Source of the DNA: an uncultured Collinsella sp.
Lineage (GTDB): Bacteria; Actinomycetota; Coriobacteriia; Coriobacteriales; Coriobacteriaceae
Length of the DNA stretch: 55,120 nucleotides
Assembly (NCBI GenBank): GCA_959606065.1
Contig: CAUHHV010000014.1
Span: forward strand, 1 to 55,120
Direction: 5' to 3'
Position numbers and translations under genes: made by a program. The notes below the pieces were generated by a model that did no database searches, was not told where the DNA came from, and saw only the letters and a program-made list of their open reading frames with translations. Positions 39,560-47,484 of the stretch are shown here, piece after piece (position 1 is the stretch's first letter; each line of letters opens with the position of its first letter).

Positions 39560-40252
39560 CTAGATGGACGAGTCTTTAGGCAGCTCAAAATAGTCGGGAT
39601 GCAAGGCGATAACCGGGCCCTGCTCCTCGGGCATCAGGTGCAGGTGCGTCTCTGCCAGATAGCTCGCCGTGTCGGTGTCGCCCTTCTTAATGGCCTCGAG
39701 AATCCGGCGATGCTGCCGACGAATCGGTTCCCAATCCAGATTCTGCGACACCATACGCAACCAGTTGTATCGCTCAAAATGCGTGTTGACGCTCTTCATC
39801 CAATCCCACAACATATGGCGGCCGGCAATCTCAAAACACGTCTCATGGAACAGGTTGTCCAGGTCAAAGAAACGACGCGTTTCGCTATGGTCGAGCGACT
39901 CGGACTCGGCAAGAATCTGCTCGAGCCGATGCTTTTGCTCGGGCGTGGCGGCAGAGCAGCATTTAATAAGCACGCTTCTCTCGAGTTTCTCGCGCAAGAA
40001 GCAGGCGTTCTCGGCGTGCTCCATGCTGATTTTTGAGACATAGGTGCCGCTTTTGGGACGCGTTTCCACCAGCTCCTGCTCGCGCAGGCGCACAAAGGAC
40101 TCGCGAATGGGCGTGCGCCCGATTCCCGTCTCCTTTTCCAGACCAATCGCCGAAAGGCGCGTGCCGGGTTTGAGCTCGGCATAGATAATCTTGGAGCGCA
40201 ATGCGTTGTATGCCTGATCTTGCAGGCTCTGATAATGCTGGTGTTGTTCCAT
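39560..40252 (-). CDS. GntR/FadR family regulator (FCD domain)
   Basis: The 230-residue protein has an N-terminal winged helix (AYNALRSKIIYAELKPG, then IGRTPIRESFVRLREQELV) and an all-helical FCD effector domain with the metal-ligand histidines expected of the FadR branch (FDLDNLFHETCF, HRRILEAI, TASYLAETH). The ligand is probably a small carboxylate. GAGGG precedes the ATG. It follows the flavoenzyme gene at 40459 on the same strand, so that gene is its likely target. The 206-bp gap between them has an imperfect GC-rich hairpin (40373-40404) without a good U-tract. Confidence 0.88.
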   Translation of the reverse strand: MEQHQHYQSLQDQAYNALRSKIIYAELKPGTRLSAIGLEKETGIGRTPIRESFVRLREQELVETRPKSGTYVSKISMEHAENACFLREKLERSVLIKCCSAATPEQKHRLEQILAESESLDHSETRRFFDLDNLFHETCFEIAGRHMLWDWMKSVNTHFERYNWLRMVSQNLDWEPIRRQHRRILEAIKKGDTDTASYLAETHLHLMPEEQGPVIALHPDYFELPKDSSI

Positions 40253-40458
40253 AAAGCCCTCGAATGAAGCTCACGGTTTGTCGAATATCACCACGTAATA
40301 CTATCGCATCCCCCATTCCCTCAGTTGAGGTGAAATAGGGCGCGCTCGCGTCGCCAGGATCACAAGAGCAAGCGGCGGCATCCCAAAACCCGGGACACCA
40401 CCGCTGTTTTGCTATCGGATGGCGCAGAGACGCCCCTCCTCATGCAGCAAGGGGTTGA

Positions 40459-42408
40459 CTAGAGTTCGCAGGCAGCCTTGTAGCCATCGCCGATGGCGTC
40501 GCGGATGTTGCCACACTTCTGGGCATCACCCAGCACGTGGGCGGCAACGCCGGCAGCGGTAAGGTCATCGGCCAGCTTGGTATTGGGACGGTAGCCCATG
40601 GCAAGCACCAGCGTATCGGCATCGGCGATGGTGTGGACCTCGCCGTCCTTCTCGTAGCTGATGGTGTCCTCGGTGATCTCGGTCACCTTGGCCTCGGTCA
40701 GCACGTGAACGCCCTTGGAGAGCATGCGCGTGATGAGCACCGCACGACCGGCACCGCCCTCGTTGGCGGCGAGCGTCTTGGTCATCTCGATAACGGTGAC
40801 ATCGCGATTGGCCGGCGAAAGGTCGTTGACCAGCGGGGCCAGGTAATCGGCCGTCTCGCAGCCAACGGTGCCACCGCCCACGATGACGATCTTCTTGCCC
40901 GGGAAAGCCTTGCCGCCCAGCAGGTCGTCGGCCGTCATAACCTGCTTAAAGCCCTGCATGAAGGCCGGAGCGATGGGCTCGGCACCATAAGCCAGGACGA
41001 CCTCGTAGCCCGCGTAGTCGCGCTGAATGTCCTCGGCCGAAAGCTCGGTACCAAAGACGCACGCGACGCCGGCCTCGGCCAGGCGACGATACTGATACTT
41101 GATCACGCGGGTGAGCTCCTGCTTTGCCGGCGGAACGGCCGCGATGCGCATCTCGCCGCCCGGCTCGTTCTGCTTATCCACGAGCACCACGTTGTGGCCG
41201 CGCTTGGCGGCAATATAGGCCGCCTCCATGCCCGCGGGACCGGCACCCACAACGAGCACGTTCTTGGCCTCGGCGGCAGACTCGTAACCGGCCTCGTCGC
41301 GCTCCACGTCCGGGTTGACGGTGCAGGAGATGCGCTTGCCAAACATGATGCCGTTCAGGCAGCGCAGGCAACCGATGCAGGGGCGGATGTCGTCGGCGTT
41401 GCCGGCAGCGGCCTTGTTGCAGAACTCGGCATCGCACAGATTGGCACGGCCCATCATGCAGATGTCGGCAGCGCCGTCCTCGATCAGCTCCTCGGCGATC
41501 CAGGCCTCGTTGATGCGGCCGACGGTGGCGACGGGAATGTTGACGTGCTTCTTAATCTCGCGCGAGCAGGCGGCGTGCGAGGCCTGCTGGGTGCCGGCGG
41601 CGGGAATCGCAGAGCCACGCTTGATAGTGGTGCCGCCCGACACGTGAATCATGTCGACGCCGGCCTTCTCCAGGCGACGCGAGACGTAGATCATGTCGTT
41701 GAGGGTCAGGCCGCCATCGGTGTACTCATCGCCCGAGATGCGGACGTCGATGATAAAGTCCTTGCCGCAGCGCTCGCGAATCTCGGCGATGACCTCGAGC
41801 AGGAAGCGCATGCGGGCGTCGAGTGAGCCGCCGTACTCGTCGGTGCGCTTGTTGTAGAGCGGAGTCAAAAAGCCGCCGAGCATACCGTGGGCGTGCGCCG
41901 CATGAACCTCGACGCCATCGACGCCGGCCTTCTGCATACGCACGGCAGCGTCGCCAAACTGATGCGTGAGCTCGTGGATCTCATCTACCGTAATGGGGCG
42001 CGGCGCCTCGCGAGCATAGGACGGGCCCACAAAGGACGGAGCGATCAGGCGCGGGGTGCCCGGAATGTTAAAGGCCATGTAGGCGGGGTGGAAGAGCTGC
42101 GGCATGATCTTGCAGCCGTACTCGTGGACGGCGGCGGCGAGCTTTTCCCAGCCAGGGATAAACGTGTCGTCGTAGCAGCACATGTCACCCGGCAGATAGG
42201 TATAGGTAGGCTCGACCGTCACGACCTCGGTGATGATCAGACCCACGCCGCCCTTGGCACGGGCGCGGTAATGGTCGACCAAATCGTCGGTCACATAGCC
42301 GTGATCGGCCAGGTTGGTAGACACCGGCGGCATAAAGACGCGGTTCTTGACCTCGGTCGTACCGACCTTGATCGGGCTAAAGAGCATCGGGTAGGCGGAG
42401 GACTCCAT
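40459..42408 (-). CDS. NADH:flavin oxidoreductase / 2-enoate reductase family (FMN, FAD, 4Fe-4S)
   Basis: The 649-residue enzyme has an old-yellow-enzyme TIM barrel (about 1-340), a CxxCxxCx11C cluster (C344, C347, C350, C362) for one 4Fe-4S centre, an FAD-binding Rossmann domain (VLVVGAGPAGMEAA) and an NAD(P)H-binding subdomain (IVIVGGGTVGCETADY). This layout is that of 2-enoate reductases, 2,4-dienoyl-CoA reductases and the bile-acid enzymes BaiCD/BaiH, which reduce activated C=C bonds in anaerobes. The substrate cannot be chosen from sequence. GAAAGGAA precedes the ATG. A GntR-type regulator gene follows directly. Confidence 0.92.
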   Translation of the reverse strand: MESSAYPMLFSPIKVGTTEVKNRVFMPPVSTNLADHGYVTDDLVDHYRARAKGGVGLIITEVVTVEPTYTYLPGDMCCYDDTFIPGWEKLAAAVHEYGCKIMPQLFHPAYMAFNIPGTPRLIAPSFVGPSYAREAPRPITVDEIHELTHQFGDAAVRMQKAGVDGVEVHAAHAHGMLGGFLTPLYNKRTDEYGGSLDARMRFLLEVIAEIRERCGKDFIIDVRISGDEYTDGGLTLNDMIYVSRRLEKAGVDMIHVSGGTTIKRGSAIPAAGTQQASHAACSREIKKHVNIPVATVGRINEAWIAEELIEDGAADICMMGRANLCDAEFCNKAAAGNADDIRPCIGCLRCLNGIMFGKRISCTVNPDVERDEAGYESAAEAKNVLVVGAGPAGMEAAYIAAKRGHNVVLVDKQNEPGGEMRIAAVPPAKQELTRVIKYQYRRLAEAGVACVFGTELSAEDIQRDYAGYEVVLAYGAEPIAPAFMQGFKQVMTADDLLGGKAFPGKKIVIVGGGTVGCETADYLAPLVNDLSPANRDVTVIEMTKTLAANEGGAGRAVLITRMLSKGVHVLTEAKVTEITEDTISYEKDGEVHTIADADTLVLAMGYRPNTKLADDLTAAGVAAHVLGDAQKCGNIRDAIGDGYKAACEL

Positions 42409-42442
42409 ACAGGGTTCCTTTCATTTGAGCCGCTCGGCGGCA

Positions 42443-42471
42443 GTTGCTAACGTACCTATCGTATCAGCAAC
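42443..42471. promoter_or_regulatory. Dyad upstream of the flavoenzyme gene, candidate GntR site
   Basis: GTTGCT and AGCAAC are inverted and separated by 17 bp, about 35 bp upstream of the start codon. The interior has only partial symmetry. The position suits an operator for the adjacent GntR-type regulator, but no known consensus is matched. Confidence 0.3.
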
Positions 42472-42514
42472 CGCGCTGTACCCGACCGTACACGCTCCCC
42501 CGGCTTTTACTCAA

Positions 42515-42593
42515 CCCACAAAAAGTTGCGGTGGAATACGGAGTAGATAAGGCCTTTGACAGCCAAAACGGTCCGTATTTCACCGCAACTGAT
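42515..42593. repeat. 79-bp repeat family C, copy 1 (kdpC side)
   Basis: It matches copy 2 at 50923-51001 in 77 of 79 bases and in the same orientation. Internally AGTTGCGGTG and CACCGCAACT, then AATACGGA and TCCGTATT, form a long hairpin with a loop containing AGTAGATAAGGCC. It lies 61 bp past the kdpC stop codon. Confidence 0.9.
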
Positions 42594-42653
42594 GGGCGGG
42601 GTGGAATTGAGGGCTCAGATAGTCAGTCATGCCCTCATCCGCCACTCCCTCAC

Positions 42654-43244
42654 CTACAGCGCGCCGTCCAGCATAAGGTTCACCTTGAGCACGTTGACCG
42701 TGGGCTCGCCGAACACGCCGAGGAAACGGCCCTTGGTGCACTGGGCGATGATGTCGCGCACCTCGCCTTCGCTCTTGCCCGTGGCCTTCGCCAGGCGCGG
42801 TACCTGGTACTCGGCGGCATCGGGGGAGATCTCGGGGTCGAGCCCTGAGCCAGAACACGTCACCAGGTCGACGGGCACGGCATCCATGCCGGCGTCGGGG
42901 TTGGAGGCGCGAATCTTCTCGACGCGCGCGTCCACAAGCTGCCGGTACTCCTCACTCGCCGGGGACAGGTTGGACGGGGCACCATACGCCACGAGCTCGC
43001 CGTCTTCGCCTTCGACAATTGACACGTTCTGGATGCGGCCCCACATGTGGTCCTCGTCCTCGAAGTTCTGGCCGATGAGCTCGGAGCCCACAACCTTGCC
43101 GTCGACCGTAATGAGCGAACCGTTCGCCTGATACGGGAACGCAACCTGGGCGATGCCGGTCACGACGAGCGTATAGCCCAGGCCGCAGACAACGGTAAAC
43201 AGCGCGAACACGCCAAGTGCGCGCGATGCAACACCTTTGAACAT
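42654..43244 (-). CDS. kdpC: K+-transporting ATPase subunit C
   Basis: KdpC is the single-span accessory subunit of the high-affinity KdpFABC potassium pump. The 196-residue product has one N-terminal membrane helix (about 8-32), the family segment GSELIGQNFEDEDHMWGR, and PVDLVTCSGSGLDPEIS with the later VNVLKVNLML end. GGAGG lies five bases before the ATG at 43244, whereas the ATG four codons upstream has no ribosome site. It overlaps nothing and starts 12 bp after the kdpB stop. Confidence 0.95.
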   Translation of the reverse strand: MFKGVASRALGVFALFTVVCGLGYTLVVTGIAQVAFPYQANGSLITVDGKVVGSELIGQNFEDEDHMWGRIQNVSIVEGEDGELVAYGAPSNLSPASEEYRQLVDARVEKIRASNPDAGMDAVPVDLVTCSGSGLDPEISPDAAEYQVPRLAKATGKSEGEVRDIIAQCTKGRFLGVFGEPTVNVLKVNLMLDGAL

Positions 43245-43256
43245 ACAAACCTCCAC

Positions 43257-45311
43257 TTACATAATGCCGCAGAACGCGAGCAGCATGTCGATGAGCTTGA
43301 TGAATACGAACGGGGCAACAATGCCGCCCAGACCCCACACGAGTAGGTTGCGGGTCAGCAGCTGTCCAGACGGGACCTCGCGGTACTTAACGCCCTTCAG
43401 CGCGGCCGGGATCAGCGCGACGATAACGAGCGCGTTATAGATGATGGCCGAAAGAACCGCGGACAGTGGGCTTGCCAGACCGAGGATGTTGAGCGCGCCA
43501 AGGCCCGGGTAGATCGGCGAGAACAGGGCCGGGATGATAGCGAAGTACTTCGCCATGTCGTTAGCCACCGAGAAGGTCGTGAGCGAACCGCGGGTCATGA
43601 GCAGCTGCTTGCCAATACGCACGACCTCGATGAGCTTGGTGGGGCTGGAGTCGAGGTCGACCATGTTGCCGGCCTCCTTGGCAGCCTGGGTTCCGGTGTT
43701 CATGGCCACGGCGACGTCCGCCTGGGCGAGCGCCGGCGCGTCGTTGGTGCCGTCGCCGGTCATGGCGACCAGGTGACCCTCACGCTGGAACTCGCGGATC
43801 TTCTCGAGTTTGCCCTCGGGGGTGGCCTCGGCCAGGAAGTCGTCAACGCCGGCCTCGGCGGCGATTGCCGCGGCGGTGAGCGGATTGTCGCCCGTCACCA
43901 TGATGGTCTTGATGCCCATCTTGCGCAGGTCGGCGAACTTCTCCTTAACGCCGGACTTGATGATGTCCTTGAGGTACACAACGCCCAGCACGCGGCAGTT
44001 CTTGGTCACGACCAGCGGGGTGCCGCCGGCCTTGGCGATGCGTTCGACGGCCTCGTCGCACTCCTGGGAGAACACGCCGCCGGCTGCCTCCACATAGGTG
44101 CGCACGGAATCGGCAGCGCCCTTGCGGATCTCATTGCCCTCGTAGTTCACACCGGACATGCGAGTCGCCGCGGTGAAGGGGATGAACTCCATGCCCTTAT
44201 CCTCGAGTGTGCGGCCGCGCAGCCCAAACTGCTCCTTGGCGAGCACGACGATGGAACGACCCTCGGGGGTCTCGTCGGCCAGCGAGGAAAGCTGAGCGGC
44301 ATCGGCCAGCTCCGCGGGATCGACGCCGTCGACCGGGATGAACTCGGCGGCTTGGCGGTTACCCAGGGTGATGGTGCCGGTCTTGTCGAGCATGAGGATG
44401 TCGACGTCGCCGGCGGCCTCGATGGCGCGGCCGGACATGGCCAGCACGTTGGCCTCGTTCAGACGGCTCATGCCGGCGATGCCGATGGCGGACAGAAGGG
44501 CGCCGATGGTAGTGGGAGCCAAGCACACGAGCAGTGCCACGAGCGTGGTCACGGCCGTGGGGTTGACCATGTCGTTAAGACCGGCCGAGAAGCAGGAGTA
44601 ACAATACAGGGCCAGCGTGACCAGGATAAAGACGATGGAAAGGGCCACCAGGAAGATCTCCAGAGCGATCTCGTTAGGGGTCTTCTTGCGCGCGGCACCC
44701 TCGACCATCGCGATCATCTTGTCCAGGAAGCTCTGGCCGGGCTCACTGGAGATCTTGACGATGATCCAGTCGGACAGCACCGTGGTACCGCCGGTAACGG
44801 CAGAGCGGTCGCCGCCGGCCTCGCGGACCACGGGGGCGGACTCGCCGGTGATGGCGGACTCGTCAACGGAGGCAGCGCCCTCGATGACGTCGCCATCGCC
44901 GGGAATCTGCTCGCCGGCGCGTACGATCACCAGGTCGCCGCGCGTGAGCTCGGTGCCGGGAACGACGGTGAAGTGCTCCTTGTCCTCAACGGACTCGATA
45001 CGATGGGCCTCGACATCCTTCTTGGCCGCACGCAGGGAATCGGCCTGAGCCTTACCGCGGCCCTCGGCAAGCGCCTCGGCGAAGTTCGAGAACAGGTCGG
45101 TGAGCCACAGGATGACCGCGATGGTGACCACATAGTAGGTGGGCACACCCGCGTCCTGCACACCGAAGATGGAAGCGACGGCCAGGACGGAGGTCATGAC
45201 GGCGGAAAGCCACACCAGGAACATGACCGGGTTTTGAATCTGGACGCGAGGATCCAGTTTGGCAAACGAGTCGCGGACCGCGCGGCCCATCATGTCTTTT
45301 TGCATAGCCAT
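43257..45311 (-). CDS. kdpB: K+-transporting P-type ATPase, catalytic subunit B
   Basis: KdpB hydrolyses ATP to drive K+ uptake. The 684-residue P-type ATPase has the TGES actuator motif (about 156-159, where the Ser matches the inhibitory phosphoserine of E. coli KdpB), the phosphorylated D309 (LMLDKTGTITLG), and the hinge MTGDGTNDAPALAQADVAVAM region. GGAGG precedes the ATG at 45311; a start eight codons further upstream is open but lacks a ribosome site. It begins 16 bp after the kdpA stop. Confidence 0.97.
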   Translation of the reverse strand: MAMQKDMMGRAVRDSFAKLDPRVQIQNPVMFLVWLSAVMTSVLAVASIFGVQDAGVPTYYVVTIAVILWLTDLFSNFAEALAEGRGKAQADSLRAAKKDVEAHRIESVEDKEHFTVVPGTELTRGDLVIVRAGEQIPGDGDVIEGAASVDESAITGESAPVVREAGGDRSAVTGGTTVLSDWIIVKISSEPGQSFLDKMIAMVEGAARKKTPNEIALEIFLVALSIVFILVTLALYCYSCFSAGLNDMVNPTAVTTLVALLVCLAPTTIGALLSAIGIAGMSRLNEANVLAMSGRAIEAAGDVDILMLDKTGTITLGNRQAAEFIPVDGVDPAELADAAQLSSLADETPEGRSIVVLAKEQFGLRGRTLEDKGMEFIPFTAATRMSGVNYEGNEIRKGAADSVRTYVEAAGGVFSQECDEAVERIAKAGGTPLVVTKNCRVLGVVYLKDIIKSGVKEKFADLRKMGIKTIMVTGDNPLTAAAIAAEAGVDDFLAEATPEGKLEKIREFQREGHLVAMTGDGTNDAPALAQADVAVAMNTGTQAAKEAGNMVDLDSSPTKLIEVVRIGKQLLMTRGSLTTFSVANDMAKYFAIIPALFSPIYPGLGALNILGLASPLSAVLSAIIYNALVIVALIPAALKGVKYREVPSGQLLTRNLLVWGLGGIVAPFVFIKLIDMLLAFCGIM

Positions 45312-45327
45312 AAATCTGCGTCCTCCT

Positions 45328-47151
45328 TTACGCAATCATCTGGAAGAACTCGGCAACGGGGCCAAGCGCCAGGGCCGGGAAGAAGCTCAGGGCACCGATC
45401 AGCAGAACGATGAACACGAGCAGGAATACGAACATGCCGTTGGTGGTAGACAGGGTACCGGCGCTCTCGGCGACCCTACCCTTCTTGGCCAGCGAGCCGG
45501 CGATAGCCAGCGTACCGATGATGGGCATGAAGCGGGCAAACAGCATCTCGAGGCCGAGCATGACGTTGATCCAGGGATTGTTGCAGTTCATGCCTGCAAA
45601 CGCCGAGCCGTTGTTGCCACCGCATGAGGTGAAGGCATACAGCACCTCGGAGAAGCCGTGCGCGCCACCATTGTTGAGCTGGTCGGCAAGACCGGGCACC
45701 ATGCAGGCGATGGCCGAGCACACCAGAATGGCAAACGGAGTTGCCAGGCACAGGACAACTGCCCAGCGCATCTCGCCCGGCTCGATCTTCTTGCCCAGGA
45801 ACTCAGGCGTGCGTCCGACCATAAGGCCGGCGATGAACACTGTGAGGATGGCGAAGCCGATCATGCCGTACAGGCCGCAGCCCACGCCGCCGAAGACGAC
45901 CTCGCCCAGAGCCATCTGGAGCATCTGGACAAACCCGCCGAGCGGGGTGTAGGAGTCGTGCATGGAGTTGACCGAGCCATTGGAAGCAGCCGTCGTGAAA
46001 GCGGACCAGGTGGAAGAGGAGGCGATGCCAAAGCGGCTCTCCTTGCCCTCCATATTGCCGCCCGCCTGGCCATCGGTCATCTCGATGTTGACCGCGCCGC
46101 CATCGGCCAGCTGCGGCGTACCCATATGCTCGTTAACGGCGATGATGCCGGTAAAGACCACGAGCAGGATAAGCATCGCCGCGAAGATGGCCTTGCCCTG
46201 CTTGGTGTTCTTGACGCCGATACCGAAGGTGAAGCAGCAGGCGGCCGGGATCAGCAGCAGGCTGGTCATCTCGATGATGTTGGTGAAGGCACTGGGATTC
46301 TCATACGGATGGGCGGAGTTCACACCGAAGAAGCCGCCGCCGTTGGTGCCGGACTGCTTGATGGCGACCTGAGGAGCCGCGGGCCCCTGGGGCAGGAACT
46401 GCTCGGTGACCACGCGCGCGCCCTCGACAACCTTGCCGTCGACCTTGACCGTGTCGCCCTCGATCTGGGCGCCGTCGATGACGCTCCAGCCGCCGTCTGC
46501 ATTAGGCTGGACAGCGACGGGCTCTACGAGCTCAGCCTTCTGAGCCGGCTGGAAGTTGGAGATGACGCCACCGGCAGCCAGGCAGATGCCGAACACGAGG
46601 TTCAGCGGGATGAGCACATACAGGACGGTGCGGGTGAGGTCGACCCAGAAGGAACCCAGACCCTGCTCCTTGATCTGACGGAAGCCGCGGATCAGCGCGA
46701 ACATGACCGCGATACCGGTACCAGCGGAAACGAAGTTCTGCACGGTGAGGCCCATGAACTGCACGAAGTAGGACAGGGTGGTCTCACCGGAGTAGGACTG
46801 CCAGTTGGTGTTGGTTATGAAGGAAGCAGCCGTATTGAACGACAGGTCCCATGGCACACCCGGCAGGTGCTGGGGATTGCCTGGCAAGAAGGACTGAAGC
46901 GCCTGGAGTGCCACAAGAGCCACGAGGCCGATCCCCGAAAAGGCCAGCACGCTTGCCAGATAGCGCCTACACCCCATCTGCTCTGCCGCGTCGATGCGAA
47001 GCAGACGATAGACGCCACGCTCCACAGGAGCAATCACAGGCGACAGGAACGTATGCTCACCATCCATGATATGGGCCATGAACCGACCGAGCGGAACGGC
47101 CAGGACGACGAGCACGGCAAAGTACAAGATGTACTGAATCGCAGCGTCCAT
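45328..47151 (-). CDS. kdpA: K+-transporting ATPase subunit A (channel-like)
   Basis: KdpA carries the K+ selectivity filter of the pump. The 607-residue, multi-spanning protein has filter-like segments including NTNWQSYSGE, GTNGGGFFG, TSCGGNNGSAF and related loops, as in the SKT-type channel family. Residues about 205-265 form an extended extracytoplasmic loop rich in Val and Asp. The ATG lies three bases after the kdpF stop, with AGGAG about 14 bases upstream inside kdpF. Confidence 0.96.
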   Translation of the reverse strand: MDAAIQYILYFAVLVVLAVPLGRFMAHIMDGEHTFLSPVIAPVERGVYRLLRIDAAEQMGCRRYLASVLAFSGIGLVALVALQALQSFLPGNPQHLPGVPWDLSFNTAASFITNTNWQSYSGETTLSYFVQFMGLTVQNFVSAGTGIAVMFALIRGFRQIKEQGLGSFWVDLTRTVLYVLIPLNLVFGICLAAGGVISNFQPAQKAELVEPVAVQPNADGGWSVIDGAQIEGDTVKVDGKVVEGARVVTEQFLPQGPAAPQVAIKQSGTNGGGFFGVNSAHPYENPSAFTNIIEMTSLLLIPAACCFTFGIGVKNTKQGKAIFAAMLILLVVFTGIIAVNEHMGTPQLADGGAVNIEMTDGQAGGNMEGKESRFGIASSSTWSAFTTAASNGSVNSMHDSYTPLGGFVQMLQMALGEVVFGGVGCGLYGMIGFAILTVFIAGLMVGRTPEFLGKKIEPGEMRWAVVLCLATPFAILVCSAIACMVPGLADQLNNGGAHGFSEVLYAFTSCGGNNGSAFAGMNCNNPWINVMLGLEMLFARFMPIIGTLAIAGSLAKKGRVAESAGTLSTTNGMFVFLLVFIVLLIGALSFFPALALGPVAEFFQMIA

Positions 47152-47154
47152 AGT

Positions 47155-47241
47155 TTACGAATCACTCCTCATCAGAATGTAGATGTAATAGATAAGGAGT
47201 CCAATGCAGACGACTCCGATAATGGGAATGAGGATGTCCAT
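47155..47241 (-). CDS. kdpF: K+-transporting ATPase subunit F
   Basis: KdpF is a very short membrane peptide that stabilises the pump. This product has 28 residues, is almost wholly one hydrophobic helix and ends in RSDS. AAGGGGCGGTA precedes the ATG at 47241. Position directly before kdpA is diagnostic. Open frame upstream of this ATG lacks family likeness. Confidence 0.85.
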   Translation of the reverse strand: MDILIPIIGVVCIGLLIYYIYILMRSDS

Positions 47242-47353
47242 TACCGCCCCTTTCACGCGCGGTCCGATGTCTCGGACGCCTGCCCTCGCAAGCGTCTGGG
47301 GACAGTAAACGCTTCTAGGTGTTAAAGAGGCGTGAGGGCTGGGGCTCACGACC

Positions 47354-47373
47354 TTAAGATGCCGTAAAGATGC
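47354..47373. promoter_or_regulatory. Direct repeat in the kdp divergent promoter, candidate KdpE site
   Basis: TTAAGATGC (47354-47362) and TAAAGATGC (47365-47373) repeat with 11-bp spacing, as expected for a dimeric OmpR-type regulator binding one helix face. A TATACT at 47407-47412 on the plus strand could be the -10 box for kdpDE. A GTCCGA/TCGGAC hairpin (47262-47276) lies in the kdpF leader. Confidence 0.4.
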
Positions 47374-47484
47374 AGGTAGAAAGCACTATTGCGGCTGCAG
47401 TGCGCCTATACTCGACCTCGCGAGCATACAGTGGCGTCCTCACCGCGTATGCACGCATGGACAACGCTTCAGAAAGGCTACGCT

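Noticed and set aside
47242..47484. c-di-AMP (ydaO) riboswitch before kdpF
   Set aside because: The gap is too short and lacks the conserved pseudo-symmetric core. Control by KdpDE encoded next door is sufficient explanation.
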